Shown here: positions 1 through 10,178 of the stretch, piece by piece
Layout of the letters: each line of letters opens with the position of its first letter
Position numbering within the stretch: position 1 is the stretch's first letter
DNA from: Methylobacterium hispanicum
GTDB lineage: Bacteria > Pseudomonadota > Alphaproteobacteria > Rhizobiales > Beijerinckiaceae
Assembly: GCF_022179285.1 (NCBI RefSeq)
Contig: NZ_BPQO01000007.1
Coordinates: forward strand, 1 to 64,000
DNA: 64,000 nucleotides
Direction of reading: 5' to 3'
The notes under the pieces: generated by a model
Database searches by the model: none
Told to the model about the DNA's origin: nothing
What the model saw: only the letters and a program-made list of their open reading frames with translations
Program-made: the position numbers and the translations under genes

Positions 1-110
1 TCCGATGCCGGTCCGTCCACATCTGCTCTCTCCTCCGTCCTGCCAGACGGATCGTGTATTGGTGACACGAGACAGATGGGGACGGCCGGCGGAGGACCTC
101 AAACAGGCTC
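1..110 (-). mobile_element. End of an insertion sequence (IS5-like), transposase start only
   Basis: The RND reading frame to the right loses all homology to its intact paralogue (45788-49015) at about position 110. The minus strand from 110 leftwards begins GAGCCTGTTTGAGGTCC, which resembles an IS terminal inverted repeat. It is followed by a purine-rich ribosome-binding site (AGGAGAGAG) and an ATG at 22 that opens a frame beginning MWTDRHR, a start common in IS5-type transposases. Only seven codons lie in the window. The junction and the loss of homology are seen directly; the IS family is an inference from the terminus and the first residues. Confidence 0.6.
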
Positions 111-2251
111 TCAAGCTGCGGGATGCGCACCTGCCGCTCGACTTGCAGGTCCGCGAGACCCGGGATCGAGGCCATGCGGTCGCGCAGGGAGTTCGCGACC
201 CGCCGCAGGGCGTCGAGGTCGTCGCCGAACACCTTGAGCGCGATCTCGGCCCGCACGCCCGAGAGCATGTGGTCGAGCCTGTGCGAGATCGGCTGGCCGA
301 CGTTGACCGCCACCGGAAGGGCGGCGAGGCGCCCGCGGATGTCGGCGACCAGCGCCTCCTTCGGACGCTTCGTACCTTCGTCGAGCGCCACGTCGATCTC
401 GGAGGAGTGGACGCCCTCGGCGTGCTCGTCGAGTTCGGCCCGACCGGTCCGGCGGCCCACCGCCTTCACGCCCGGGATGTCCAGGAGCAGCTTCTCGGCG
501 ATCAGCCCGACCCGGTTGCTCTCGGCGAGCGAGATGCCCGGGTTGAAGGTCATGCTGACCGTGAACGAGCCCTCGTTGAACGGAGGCAGGAAGGCCCGGG
601 GCAGGTTCCAGGCGGCGACGCCCGCGGCGGCGACCGCCACGGCGACGCTTCCGACGAGCCAGCCCTTGTGCCGGAAGGCGACCCGCAGCAGGGCGGCGTT
701 GCCCCGCTTGAGCAGCTTGAGGAAGCGGCTGTCGTGCTCCTCAAGGTTCCTGAGCCCCGGGAGCAGCAGCGACGCCAGCACCGGCGTCAGGGTGATGGAG
801 GTGAGCAGGCTCGCCAGGATGGAGATGATGTAGGCCTGCCCCAGGGGTGCGAAGAGCCGGCCCTCGATGCCCGAGAGGGCGAAGAGCGGCACGAACACCA
901 GGATGATGATCAGCGTCGCGTAGACGATGCCGGAGCGCACCTCGTTCGAGGCCTCCACCACCACCTGGAACACGCTCTTCGGGTTGCCGGCCTTTCGGTT
1001 CTCGCCGAGCCGCCGGTAGATGTTCTCGACATCGACCACCGCGTCGTCGACGAGCTCGCCGATGGCGATGGCCAGGCCCCCGAGCGTCATCGTGTTGATG
1101 GACAGCCCGAACAGGTGGAACACCACCGCGGTCGTCAGCACCGAGACCGGGATGGCGAGCAGCGAGATCGCCGTGGTGCGCACGTTCAGCAGGAAGGCGA
1201 ACAGCACCACCGCCACGACCAGCACGGCCTCGACGAGGACGCGCTCGACGTTGCGGATCGAGGTCTCGATGAAGTCTGCCTGCCGGAACAGCACTTGGTC
1301 GGCCTTGATGCCGCCGGGCAGGTTCGGGTTGAGTTCCTTCAGTGCGGTCTCGATGCTGCGGGTCAGCCGCACGGTGTCGACGTCGGGTTGTTTCTCGACC
1401 GAGACGATGACCGCTGGCTTGGCCATGTAGCCGGCGTCGCCCCGCTTCACCTTCGCGGCAAAGGACACCTCCCCGACCTGGCGCAGGTATACAGGCGTGT
1501 CGGCGACCGTCGCGACCACGAGGTTGCGCAGGTCGTCGAGGCTCATGGTCCGGCCGATGCTCCGGATCAGGTACTCGCGGGCGTTCTGATCGGTGAAGCC
1601 GCCGCCGGCGTTGGTGCCGAACTGCGCCAGCGCCGTCTCCAGCTGGGCATTGGTCACCCCGAGCGCGCGCATCGCCGCTGGGTTGGGGCTGACCCGGAAC
1701 TGGCGCACCTCGCCGCCGATGGGGATGACCTGCGCCACGCCCGGAATGGTCAGCAGGCGCGGCCGGATGGTGAAGTCGGCGACCTCGCGCACCTGCATGG
1801 GGGTCGCGGTCTCGCTGGTGACCGCCACCAGCAGGATCTGGCCCATGATCGAGGAGACAGGGCCCATCACAGGGGTGACGCCGCGGGGCAGCTGGTCCTG
1901 GACGAGGGACAGGCGCTCCGCGACCTGCTGCCGGTTCCGATAGATGTCGGTCCCCCAGTCGAACTCGACGTAGGTGATGGACAGGCCCACGCCCGAGACC
2001 GAGCGCACGCGGGTCACGCCGGGGAGACCGTTCATCCGGGTCTCGATGGGATAAGTGACGAGTTGCTCGACCTCCTGGGGGGCGTACCCTTCCGCCTCCG
2101 TCATGACCGTGACGGTGGGTCTGTTGAGGTCGGGAAAGACGTCGACCGGCAGCTTGGTCGCGGTGAAGGCGCCGTACAGTACCAGCACCGCGGCGAGCGC
2201 GAGGACGAGCAGGCGGTTGCGGACCGACTGGCTGACGAGGAAGGTGAACAT
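111..2251 (-). pseudogene. Heavy-metal RND efflux pump, 3' end removed by IS insertion
   Basis: This is an inner-membrane proton-driven pump of the heavy-metal RND family and would work with the adaptor encoded just upstream (2264-4003). About 713 codons remain, starting at an ATG preceded by GAGGAGG. They align along their length with the intact 1075-residue pump at 45788-49015, including the N-terminal [14 protein letters not shown] segment, and stop after the shared IPQLE stretch in the second periplasmic domain. All C-terminal membrane helices are missing. The reading frame itself has no internal stop, so the loss looks recent. The pump cannot function unless the remainder lies beyond the window and the insertion is excised. 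Confidence 0.8.
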
Positions 2252-2263
2252 CGGGCGGCCTCC

Positions 2264-4003
2264 TCAGCGAACCTGGTCGAGGAGTTCGGCGCCCTGGGTC
2301 ACGACCCGCTTACCGGACCCGATCCCCTCGGCCACGAGCACCCGGCCGCCGTCGAGCGGCTCGACCCGAACGGGCCGCGCCTCGAAGCGCTCGGCGGTGG
2401 TGTGCTCGTAGACGACGTCCTGCCCGTTGCCGGTGCGCACCACGGCAGAGCGCGGCAGCGCCAGGCCGGCCTGCTCGGTGTCGGTCCCGGCCAGCACCGT
2501 GACGAACTGGCCGACCCGCAGGCCGGAGGCGTCGCCCTGGACCGCGAACTGGACCGGTATGGCCTGGTTGCGGTCGGCGAGCCCCGTGCCCTGGTAGGCG
2601 AGCTTCAGGGTCCGTCCGTCGGCGAGACGGGCCGTAGCGTTCTGCGCCGCGGTCAGAGCGTCGAAGCTGAGGGCCTCGACCCAGAGGCGGTTTGGATCGA
2701 CGATCTGGAAGACCATGGCGCCGGGCGCCGCCATCTGCCCGGCCACTGCGGTCGCCTGCGCCACCACGCCGTCGACGGGCGAGACCAGGGCCTCGGGCTG
2801 CTGGCGGATCTTGTCGAGGGCCGCGCGGCGGTCGTGCAGGCCATTGAGCTCCGCGACCGCGTCGTCGAGCTGGGTCGTGGCGACGGCGCCGGTCGTGGCG
2901 AGCTTCCGGTAGCGCTCGACCCGGCGCTCGACGATGGCGATCTGCTGGTCGAGTTCGCCCTGGCGCTGGCGCATGTCGGAGACGTCGACGGCCTGGACCG
3001 GCGGCGTCACCGTGGCGAGCACGTCGCCCTTGCGAACCTTCGTGCCGAGGCGAGGGAAGACGCCGGACGGCGGTGGCGAGATCCGTCCGCCGACCGAGGA
3101 CTGGACGACGCCGCTGGCGTTCGGGTCCGGGATGATGCGGCCCGGCAACTCGACCGAGCGGTGGAAGCTGCCCTGCTCGGTCATGATGGTGCGCAGGACC
3201 AGCAGCCGTTGCGTCGGCTTCGGCACGAAGACGGAGCCGTCGGGCAGGCGCTGCGCGAGGTCCGACGAGGCCGGCGTCGTCTGGCGCGGCTCGATCAGGG
3301 CGGCGCCCTCAACGGTTGAGCCGTGGTCCTCGTCGCCGTGCGCGAAGGCGGCGGTGCCGAGGACGAGGGTGATGCCGATGGCGACCAGCGCCACCGCCGG
3401 CGCGCCACGGCGCCCGCGTGCGAGCGCCGTCACGAGCACGCCGAGCAGGAAGGCGACGGCGACCGCGGCCACCAGGGCCGGGTCCTTGGCCATCAGCCGT
3501 TCCCTGATGCCGTGGGCGACCTCGGAGACGCGCGCCAGGGCAGCCTGAGCCGGGGCCGGCTTGGCAGGCGCCGCGGCCGCGGCGACCTTCGGGTCGGGCA
3601 CTGTGACCGCCACGGTCAGCACATCGACCGCGTCCCCGGCCGTGACGGTCGCGAGGAGCTCGTGCCGGCCGGGCTTCGACAGCCACGGGACCGGCAGCGC
3701 GTAGCCGCCGTCGGTCGTGGCGGTCGCGACCCTGGGACCGTCCGGCGTCTCGACCTCGATGGTCGCGCCGGGCACCGGCTCGTTCGTCCGGAAGCGGTCG
3801 AGGAACAGCGTCAGGGTGCCGTCGCGCGGGACGGCGACGAGTTCGAAGGCGTCCGAAAGCGCCTCGCCGCGCGGCGCGATGGTCTTCGAGAGGGGCGGCG
3901 GCACGGCGCCGTGGTCGTGGCCCTCGTGGGCAAGCGCAGGCCCCGTTAGGACGGCAGCAAGCAGCGCCACCACGCCATAGGCGGCGGCAAAACGGGTCGA
4001 CAT
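2264..4003 (-). CDS. RND periplasmic adaptor (HlyD/CusB family) with His-rich N-terminus
   Basis: This 579-residue membrane-fusion protein would link the RND pump downstream (12 bp away) to an outer-membrane channel. It has a signal peptide ending near ALA, then HEGHDHG, a likely periplasmic metal-capture motif. A beta-rich N-terminal domain (about 40-130) is followed by a hydrophobic segment near 180-225 and a second HGDEDHG motif. The adaptor core (about 240-579) shows the barrel-sandwich halves around GRISPPPSGVFPRLGTKVRKG and SPVDGVVAQATAVAGQMA, with a coiled-coil hairpin between them. It is a close paralogue of 44048-45775 (575 residues) throughout. The embedded membrane segment in the middle is unusual for CusB-like adaptors. 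The reading frame is intact although its partner pump is broken. Confidence 0.88.
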   Translation of the reverse strand: MSTRFAAAYGVVALLAAVLTGPALAHEGHDHGAVPPPLSKTIAPRGEALSDAFELVAVPRDGTLTLFLDRFRTNEPVPGATIEVETPDGPRVATATTDGGYALPVPWLSKPGRHELLATVTAGDAVDVLTVAVTVPDPKVAAAAAPAKPAPAQAALARVSEVAHGIRERLMAKDPALVAAVAVAFLLGVLVTALARGRRGAPAVALVAIGITLVLGTAAFAHGDEDHGSTVEGAALIEPRQTTPASSDLAQRLPDGSVFVPKPTQRLLVLRTIMTEQGSFHRSVELPGRIIPDPNASGVVQSSVGGRISPPPSGVFPRLGTKVRKGDVLATVTPPVQAVDVSDMRQRQGELDQQIAIVERRVERYRKLATTGAVATTQLDDAVAELNGLHDRRAALDKIRQQPEALVSPVDGVVAQATAVAGQMAAPGAMVFQIVDPNRLWVEALSFDALTAAQNATARLADGRTLKLAYQGTGLADRNQAIPVQFAVQGDASGLRVGQFVTVLAGTDTEQAGLALPRSAVVRTGNGQDVVYEHTTAERFEARPVRVEPLDGGRVLVAEGIGSGKRVVTQGAELLDQVR

Positions 4004-4088
4004 GAATAGGAATCCTCGCGTCGGGAAGTCCGGACGGCGCCGATAGCGGGCGCATTCCGGGCGTCGCGCGCCTCAGGCGCGCCCTACT

Positions 4089-4538
4089 TCACGCGAGGGT
4101 TCGTGGGGGCTCGGGCAGGGCCTCGGGGTCGACGCCTGAACGGGCATCGACGTCGTGCGGGATCAGCACGACGTTCCCAGACAGGGGCCTGGAAAGCGAC
4201 GCGGCGCCGGCGACGACGCCGGACGGGCAGCATACCATCGTCCCGCAGCATGAGCCCCTGCAGCCGACAGGGCAGCATCTCCCACCGGCATCGTCAGCCT
4301 GCAGCGAAGACAGCGGCTCGGCTGCCGGGGATTGTCCGTCGAGCGCAAGCCGGGTTTCGGCAGGGCCACCGACGATGCGGGACGGGAGGGTAATCGGCCT
4401 CGTCGCGACGGGAGGCGCTGCGTTCGCCTGAGTCGTTGATTGATGACGACCGTGGTGGGCATGGCCGTCGTGGGCTTGGACGGCAGACGGCGCGACGTAG
4501 GCGATGATCGCGAGGATCACCACCGCCGTCAGGCGCAT
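4089..4538 (-). CDS. Small secreted Cys/His-rich CzcI-like protein, PPR-tail
   Basis: This 149-residue exported protein is first in the efflux operon, 85 bp upstream of the adaptor. I chose the ATG at 4538 because a clear signal peptide follows it (hydrophobic core, cleavage near VQA). The mature protein begins HDGHAHHGRHQ, carries a cysteine cluster (CCPVGC, CCG, CC) and ends LPEPPRTLA. The same order (signal peptide, His stretch, Cys cluster, PPR tail) occurs in the gene at 43584-43964, which precedes the paralogous adaptor at almost the same spacing. The layout resembles CzcI, the small periplasmic protein that precedes czcCBA in Cupriavidus. A role in periplasmic metal sensing or buffering is inferred. 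Confidence 0.72.
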   Translation of the reverse strand: MRLTAVVILAIIAYVAPSAVQAHDGHAHHGRHQSTTQANAAPPVATRPITLPSRIVGGPAETRLALDGQSPAAEPLSSLQADDAGGRCCPVGCRGSCCGTMVCCPSGVVAGAASLSRPLSGNVVLIPHDVDARSGVDPEALPEPPRTLA

Positions 4539-4651
4539 GATTTGCCGGTCGAGGCTTATGAGGTCTGGCTTACACCGATTTCGGTGGCGGGACCATGTCC
4601 GCATGTGAAACGAAAATGGGGGGATGAAGGTTTGGTTGCCGCTGCGGCATT

Positions 4652-4807
4652 TCAAGCTGCCGCGAGCAGCGGCTCAGCCGGATCCGCGGCCACGGACACG
4701 AGATCGGCCCGCAAATTGATCCCGACTTGAGCGCACGGCTCGATGGCTTGGATGGTGCAGGTGATGGGCTTGGTGCAGCCGCCGCATCCGATCTTGTAAC
4801 GGAACAG
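4652..4807 (-). pseudogene. Remnant of a CopZ-like heavy-metal-associated (HMA) domain
   Basis: The minus strand reads GCGGCTKPITCTIQAIEP, followed by an acidic stretch and LVSVAADPAEPLLAAA, then a stop. This matches the first two thirds of small HMA metallochaperones, which have GCGGC-x-K as the metal site, helix 1, and the strand with conserved valines. No good start codon with a ribosome-binding site precedes it; the usual MxFxVPxM opening reads as LFRYKI. The C-terminal helix is also short. I read it as a decayed copper or metal chaperone. The rest of 4539-4920 holds no gene I can support and probably carries the promoters of the two divergent operons. Confidence 0.5.
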
Positions 4808-4920
4808 GACGCGCTTTCTTTGATGACGTGCCGCGGGTAGTGGGGCTTCCCGATTTGGGAGGGTCGGGGCGTGATGGTTGTTCTTGTGCGAACAAACCAA
4901 AATCGCGCATAAGAACCTCG

Positions 4921-5295
4921 ATGGGTGTCGGCGGTTGGCATAGGCGTTGTGCCGTGTTGCAGGAGTGGTGCGCATTCGGTGCCCGCGCGCTCTTGCTTGC
5001 CCTGGCCATGTTCATCGTTTCGACCGTTGCGGGCTCCGGCGACGATCTTGCTGATCATGGCGGCCGCTACCAAAACGCAATCGGTGTGGGGACGCTAGTC
5101 ACGCCCATGCCCACCGAGGCCGGCAATCCGGGTTTGGCCTGCCGCCTCCTTTGTGGCTGCCATCAGGTGGCCCCTCTCCAAGTCTCCTCCCACGTCACGC
5201 CGTCGACGGAGTTCGCCGGCCTGGGCTTTTCCTGGGTGGCCGAGGTTCCGACCTCCGTCACTCCCGACCGACTGGCGAGACCGCCCCGCGCGTAA
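4921..5295 (+). CDS. Small secreted CzcI-like protein with CGCH motif and PPR tail
   Basis: This 124-residue exported protein is first in the operon with the CzcB-type adaptor, 131 bp upstream of it. The ATG at 4921 is chosen because a hydrophobic signal segment (ALLLALAMFIV) follows. The mature part has LCGCHQ and ends TPDRLARPPRA. A protein of exactly the same length, with CGCH and the ending SPDRLPRPPRA, precedes the paralogous adaptor at 54836-56209. Cupriavidus CzcI has a comparable CGVCH and a C-terminal PDRP tail, so I call this CzcI-like. The pump of this operon (6804-7722) is dead, so the small protein may have lost its partner. Confidence 0.68.
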   Translation: MGVGGWHRRCAVLQEWCAFGARALLLALAMFIVSTVAGSGDDLADHGGRYQNAIGVGTLVTPMPTEAGNPGLACRLLCGCHQVAPLQVSSHVTPSTEFAGLGFSWVAEVPTSVTPDRLARPPRA

Positions 5296-5426
5296 GGTGA
5301 CGCCGCGCTCCCAAGAGCGCGTTCGCCCGGCCCACATCTCGGCGCCGGTTCGTCCATCACCTGATCCAACGGGAACGACCGTGACCGCCCAAGCAGGCCG
5401 TCCGGCGTCCTTGTCGAGCGGCCCCC

Positions 5427-6791
5427 ATGCGCCTCCTCCTGTTCGCGGTCCTCCTGGCCACCGGCATCGCCATAGGCGCAGCCGTCCCCGCCGTCGCCCG
5501 CTTCGTCAGGGACAATCTGGCCGCCGCCGGGCTGCCGAAAGACCTGTTCACCATCACCGTGCCACCCATCACCGCCAACCACGAACCCTCGAAGGCTGGG
5601 ACGCCGCCCGACGGAGATGACGACGTCAAGAAGCCGGGAACCCCCAAGGCCACGAACGGCCACGAGATCGGGAAGCACGGGTACGAGCCGGGCGAGGAGC
5701 ACCCCGAGAAGGGCGCAATCCGGATGGGACCCGAGGAGGTGGCGGCGCTCAACATCTCGGTCGTGAAAGTCGAGGGCGGCACGCTCGCCCGGCACCTCCT
5801 GGTACCCGGCGCCATCACCCCCGACACCGACCGGATCGCGCGCGTCCCGGCCCGGGTCGTGGGTACCGTCACGGAGATGCGCAAGCGCCTCGGCGACCGG
5901 GTTGCCAAGGACGAGATCGTCGCCGTCCTCGAAAGCCGTGACGTCGCCGACGCCAAGAGCGAGTACCTCATCGCCTCGGTACGCGCCGAGCTGGAGAAGA
6001 CCAACTTCGACCGGCAGCAGGCGCTCTGGGACAAGCGCATCTCGTCGGAGCAGGTCTACCTGCGGACCAGGGCAACCTACACGGAAGCCACCTTGCGCGT
6101 CGACCTCGCCAGCCAGAAGCTGTCCGCCCTCGGGCTGAGCGCGACCGATGTCGCAGCCGCACAGAAACGAGAAGGTGCCACCCTGAACCAATCCACCCTG
6201 CGCCGGTACGAGCTCCGCTCGTCGCTCGCCGGCCGGGTCGTCGAGCGCAAGGTCGAGGTCGGGACGACGGTCGGCGGCAAGGGCGACCCCGCCGACATCT
6301 ACACCGTCGCCGACCTCTCGACCGTATGGATCGAGCTGTCGGTGCCGACACACGAGCTCGCCATGGTTCGGGAGGGCGCACCCGTAGCTGTCACCCATGC
6401 CCATGAGGCCGGCGGCCGCCATGCCGACGGCAAGGTCGTCTTCGTCAGCCCGTTCTTGAACCCGGACACCCGCTCGGCGCGGGTCATCGTCGCCCTGCCG
6501 AACCCTGACCTTGCATGGCGCCCCGGCGCCTTCGTCACTGCCGGGGTGGAGATCGCGAACGACGCGGTCGAGGTGCACGTCCCGAAGGCCGCCCTGCAGA
6601 CGGTCGGGGGCGAGCGCGTCGTTTTCGTGCGCACTGAGGAGGGCTTCGAGAAGCGGGAGGTCGAGCTCGGACGCTCGGACGACGATTCCTACGAGGTCGT
6701 CTCCGGACTGAAGTCGGGCGCCACCATCGCGGTTGCCAACTCCTTCATCCTCAAGGCCGAGCTCCGCAAATCCGAAGCGGGCGACGACTGA
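5427..6791 (+). CDS. czcB: RND periplasmic adaptor, CzcB family
   Basis: This 454-residue membrane-fusion protein belongs to a CzcCBA-type Zn/Co/Cd efflux system. It has an N-terminal signal anchor (about 1-22), then a linker with a few His residues (GKHGYEPGEEHPEKG), much poorer in His than its paralogue at 54836-56209. The adaptor core follows, with GTVTEMRKRLGDRVAKDE, a helical hairpin (about 175-250), the lipoyl return strand RSSLAGRVVERKVEVGTTV and beta-barrel segments up to the C-terminus. The frame is complete with no damage. The gene next downstream is a heavily deleted CzcA remnant, so the protein would have to work with the pump encoded at 51576-54824, if it works at all. Confidence 0.9.
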   Translation: MRLLLFAVLLATGIAIGAAVPAVARFVRDNLAAAGLPKDLFTITVPPITANHEPSKAGTPPDGDDDVKKPGTPKATNGHEIGKHGYEPGEEHPEKGAIRMGPEEVAALNISVVKVEGGTLARHLLVPGAITPDTDRIARVPARVVGTVTEMRKRLGDRVAKDEIVAVLESRDVADAKSEYLIASVRAELEKTNFDRQQALWDKRISSEQVYLRTRATYTEATLRVDLASQKLSALGLSATDVAAAQKREGATLNQSTLRRYELRSSLAGRVVERKVEVGTTVGGKGDPADIYTVADLSTVWIELSVPTHELAMVREGAPVAVTHAHEAGGRHADGKVVFVSPFLNPDTRSARVIVALPNPDLAWRPGAFVTAGVEIANDAVEVHVPKAALQTVGGERVVFVRTEEGFEKREVELGRSDDDSYEVVSGLKSGATIAVANSFILKAELRKSEAGDD

Positions 6792-6803
6792 GGGCGACCG
6801 GAC

Positions 6804-7722
<919 letters not shown>

Positions 7723-7812
7723 GCACCACGCGAACCAGCGGCAGTCCTATCAGGATCGCGGACCTCGCATTGCAAGCTTGACAGACTTCAAGAGCAACGA
7801 GACCACTCAGAA

Positions 7813-8136
7813 ATGACGACCTTCCTCGCCTATGCGGGCGCGGCCCTCGCCGAAATCGTTGGATGCTTCGCGTTCTGGGCCTGGCTGCGCCTGGACAGAT
7901 CACCCCTCTGGTTGCTCCCCGGCATGGCATCGCTTGCGCTCTTCGCCTACCTGCTTACCTTAGTCGAGAGCGAGGCGGCAGGCAGGGCTTATGCGGCCTA
8001 CGGAGGCATCTACATCGTGGCGGCCATCCTCTGGCTATGGGGTGCGGAAGGCTACCGTCCGGACCGATGGGACGTTACGGGCGGTGCGATCTGCCTCGTC
8101 GGCATGACGGTGATCCTGTTCGGCCCACGCCCCTGA
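7813..8136 (+). CDS. YnfA/UPF0060 family small membrane protein
   Basis: This 107-residue protein has four hydrophobic helices, the usual size and layout of the UPF0060 (YnfA) family of inner-membrane proteins related to small drug/metabolite transporters. Recognisable features are [15 protein letters not shown] near the N-terminus, an [19 protein letters not shown] segment, and the ending [17 protein letters not shown]. The function of the family is not firmly known; in metal islands it is a frequent passenger. It lies 90 bp after the CzcA remnant and converges on ccdA. No damage is seen. Confidence 0.88.
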   Translation: MTTFLAYAGAALAEIVGCFAFWAWLRLDRSPLWLLPGMASLALFAYLLTLVESEAAGRAYAAYGGIYIVAAILWLWGAEGYRPDRWDVTGGAICLVGMTVILFGPRP

Positions 8137-8263
8137 GGCCCTCGCGGCGATGCGCGCGGCTTACCCAGGATAGTGCCGAATCTTGTTCTTCAACAAGGGT
8201 CGGCTCACGCTCGTGGCAGCCTGCAGTCGCATGCTCAACAGCACGCCTGCGGAGGACCATGCC

Positions 8264-8986
8264 TCAACCGATCCGCCCAAGCACGGGGAAGGCCTCCACG
8301 AGGAGGGAAGCCACGGCGCTCATGCGGTCGGTCACCATCAGCAGCCCCATCGCCACCATCACGCCCCCGCCAACGAGCTGAAGCGCACGACCGAACCAGC
8401 GTAGGGTCCGAAGGCGCGCGACGAAGCCTGACAGGAAAAGGGCCGCCGCCACGAACGGCACGCCAAGCCCGAGCGAGTAGACGGTGAGCAGGGCGACGCC
8501 CTTGCCCGCGGCCGAGGAGGCCGTGACTGCCAGGATGGCACCGAGGACGGGACCGATGCATGGGGTCCATCCGAAGGCGAAGGCCGTTCCGAGGAGATAG
8601 GCGGCGACGGGCCCCTGACCCGGCGGATCGCCGTGCCAGCGCAGCTCACGCTGCAGCCAGGCGGGCCGCAGCAGACCGGCCGTGAACAGGCCGAACAGGA
8701 TCACCAGCAAGCCCGAGGCGAGGTTCAGCGCCTCGCGATGGGCGAGCAGGGCGAAGCCGAGCGCGCTCGCCCCCGCGCCGAACGCGACGAAGACGGTCGT
8801 GAACCCGAGCACGAAGCAAAGGCTCAGGCCGAGCGTGCGCAGGCTGTCGCGCTCGCCGGCGGCCGACTGCCCCGCGACGTACGACACGTAGCCCGGAACG
8901 AGGGGCAGCACGCAGGGCGATAGGAACGACACGGCGCCGGCCGCGAAGGCCGCCAGGAAGCCCACGCTTGAGGCGTCGATGGCCAT
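8264..8986 (-). CDS. ccdA: CcdA/DsbD-like thiol-disulfide transmembrane protein
   Basis: This 240-residue polytopic protein carries reducing equivalents from cytoplasmic thioredoxin to the periplasm. Six or more hydrophobic segments are visible. The two redox cysteines sit in the family motifs SFLSPCVLPLVPGY (residue about 25) and GWTPCIGPVLG (about 143). It is last in the minus-strand series P1B ATPase - lspA - L,D-transpeptidase - ccdA, 36 bp after the transpeptidase gene. Possible clients are periplasmic Cys-rich metal proteins or the Cys of the YkuD-fold transpeptidase; this is inference. Length and motifs are normal for the short CcdA type. Confidence 0.9.
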   Translation of the reverse strand: MAIDASSVGFLAAFAAGAVSFLSPCVLPLVPGYVSYVAGQSAAGERDSLRTLGLSLCFVLGFTTVFVAFGAGASALGFALLAHREALNLASGLLVILFGLFTAGLLRPAWLQRELRWHGDPPGQGPVAAYLLGTAFAFGWTPCIGPVLGAILAVTASSAAGKGVALLTVYSLGLGVPFVAAALFLSGFVARLRTLRWFGRALQLVGGGVMVAMGLLMVTDRMSAVASLLVEAFPVLGRIG

Positions 8987-9022
8987 CGGTTCAGCCCCGG
9001 CGGAATGATGGACGCAGGATCG

Positions 9023-10090
9023 TCACTCCTGACCGGCCCCGGCCGCGGCGAAGATCTTGAGAAGGCGTTGGCGCTCCGCCTCGGTCCCGCCGGGCCCCGC
9101 CGGCTTGCGTGCCGCCGCACCCCGGACCGGCTCCCGCTTGCCGGCGAGAGCAACCGGGCCCGCGGCCGGCACGGCGACCTCACGCGGCCCTGCGGCCAGA
9201 GCCTCGGGGCGGCTCACCTCGCCGAGACCGCCTCCGGCCGCGACCATGGTCTCTCGGAACGACCGGTGCTGGCCGCCGTCCTCGTACACCAGCCGGACGG
9301 CGGGCGTCCCGCTCGCCACGAGGGCGGCGACCTGCCGCTCGTCATCCGCCTGCCTCCGCGCGACCGCGCCAGCGGTGGCCTCGTCGCCGGCATCGAACAC
9401 GTATCGGCCATCGGCGACGCCGACGCCCTGCTCGGCCCCCGTGACCTCGAACCGGTCGGACCCCTCCTTGAGGTTCCTCCAGAACGCGATGTTCGGGTCC
9501 TGGCGATGCCGGGCCAAGTTCTCCGGCGTCATGCGGAACGGGTAGGACTGGAACTGGACGGCGCGCTGGCCGCCCGCGAAGGCCTCCCGCACCACGGCAT
9601 AGAGTTCCGAGATCACCTCGTCCGTCATCGCGAAGCAGCCCCGCGACGAGCACGAGCCGTGCACCATCAGGTGCGCGCCGGTGCGTCCCAGGGAGCGGTC
9701 GTACTCGTTCGGGTACCCGAGATTGAACGAGAGATAGAGGCTCGAATTCGGGTTCATGGACGCGGGCGTCACCGCGTAGAAGCCCTCCGGCGCCTGCCGG
9801 TCCCCCTCCCGGGTCTTGGGCCCCAGCTGACCCGACCAGCGGCACATCGCGTAGGTCTTCAGGAGGGCGTACTTGCCGTCCGTGCCGCGCTTCCAGAGCT
9901 CGATCTCGGACTCCTTCTTGTAGGCCCGCATCAGGATCGGATCCGCCGGCGAGACACCCTTGGCCGACATCAGGGCCAGGGTCGCCGGCGGGATCGGCGC
10001 GAGGTGGCGCGTCGAGGCCGCGTACTGGCCGTCCTGGCAGGCGGACAGCGCCAGGAGGAGGGCCAGACCGAGCGTTGTCGTCTTCAGCAT
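9023..10090 (-). CDS. YafK-like L,D-transpeptidase lipoprotein
   Basis: This 355-residue protein has a lipoprotein signal (LLLALSAC, Cys about 17) and a YkuD/YafK-type catalytic domain. The catalytic motif is HGSCSSRGCFAMTDE (about 143-157), with the His and Cys of the HxxxxSxGC pattern. Such enzymes make or cut peptidoglycan cross-links or lipoprotein-peptidoglycan links. The C-terminal 100 residues are Ala/Pro/Arg-rich and poorly conserved in appearance. The gene lies between lspA and ccdA. Because the protein needs lipoprotein signal peptidase for maturation and has an active-site Cys, the neighbours could be functionally linked, which is inference. Confidence 0.85.
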   Translation of the reverse strand: MLKTTTLGLALLLALSACQDGQYAASTRHLAPIPPATLALMSAKGVSPADPILMRAYKKESEIELWKRGTDGKYALLKTYAMCRWSGQLGPKTREGDRQAPEGFYAVTPASMNPNSSLYLSFNLGYPNEYDRSLGRTGAHLMVHGSCSSRGCFAMTDEVISELYAVVREAFAGGQRAVQFQSYPFRMTPENLARHRQDPNIAFWRNLKEGSDRFEVTGAEQGVGVADGRYVFDAGDEATAGAVARRQADDERQVAALVASGTPAVRLVYEDGGQHRSFRETMVAAGGGLGEVSRPEALAAGPREVAVPAAGPVALAGKREPVRGAAARKPAGPGGTEAERQRLLKIFAAAGAGQE

Positions 10091-10178
10091 GTCGGCCTCG
10101 CCGAGGTCGGCCTCCGAGCCTGGGCTCGAAGGGTTGATGACAGGTTGCCGTGGCTGCGGTTCGGCGGAAGCGGGCCGC

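Noticed and set aside
5..3319. A 1104-codon open frame on the plus strand
   Set aside because: It is antisense to the RND pump and adaptor genes in a codon-aligned frame; very high GC removes stop codons. Its translation is Arg/Asp/His-rich with no motif.
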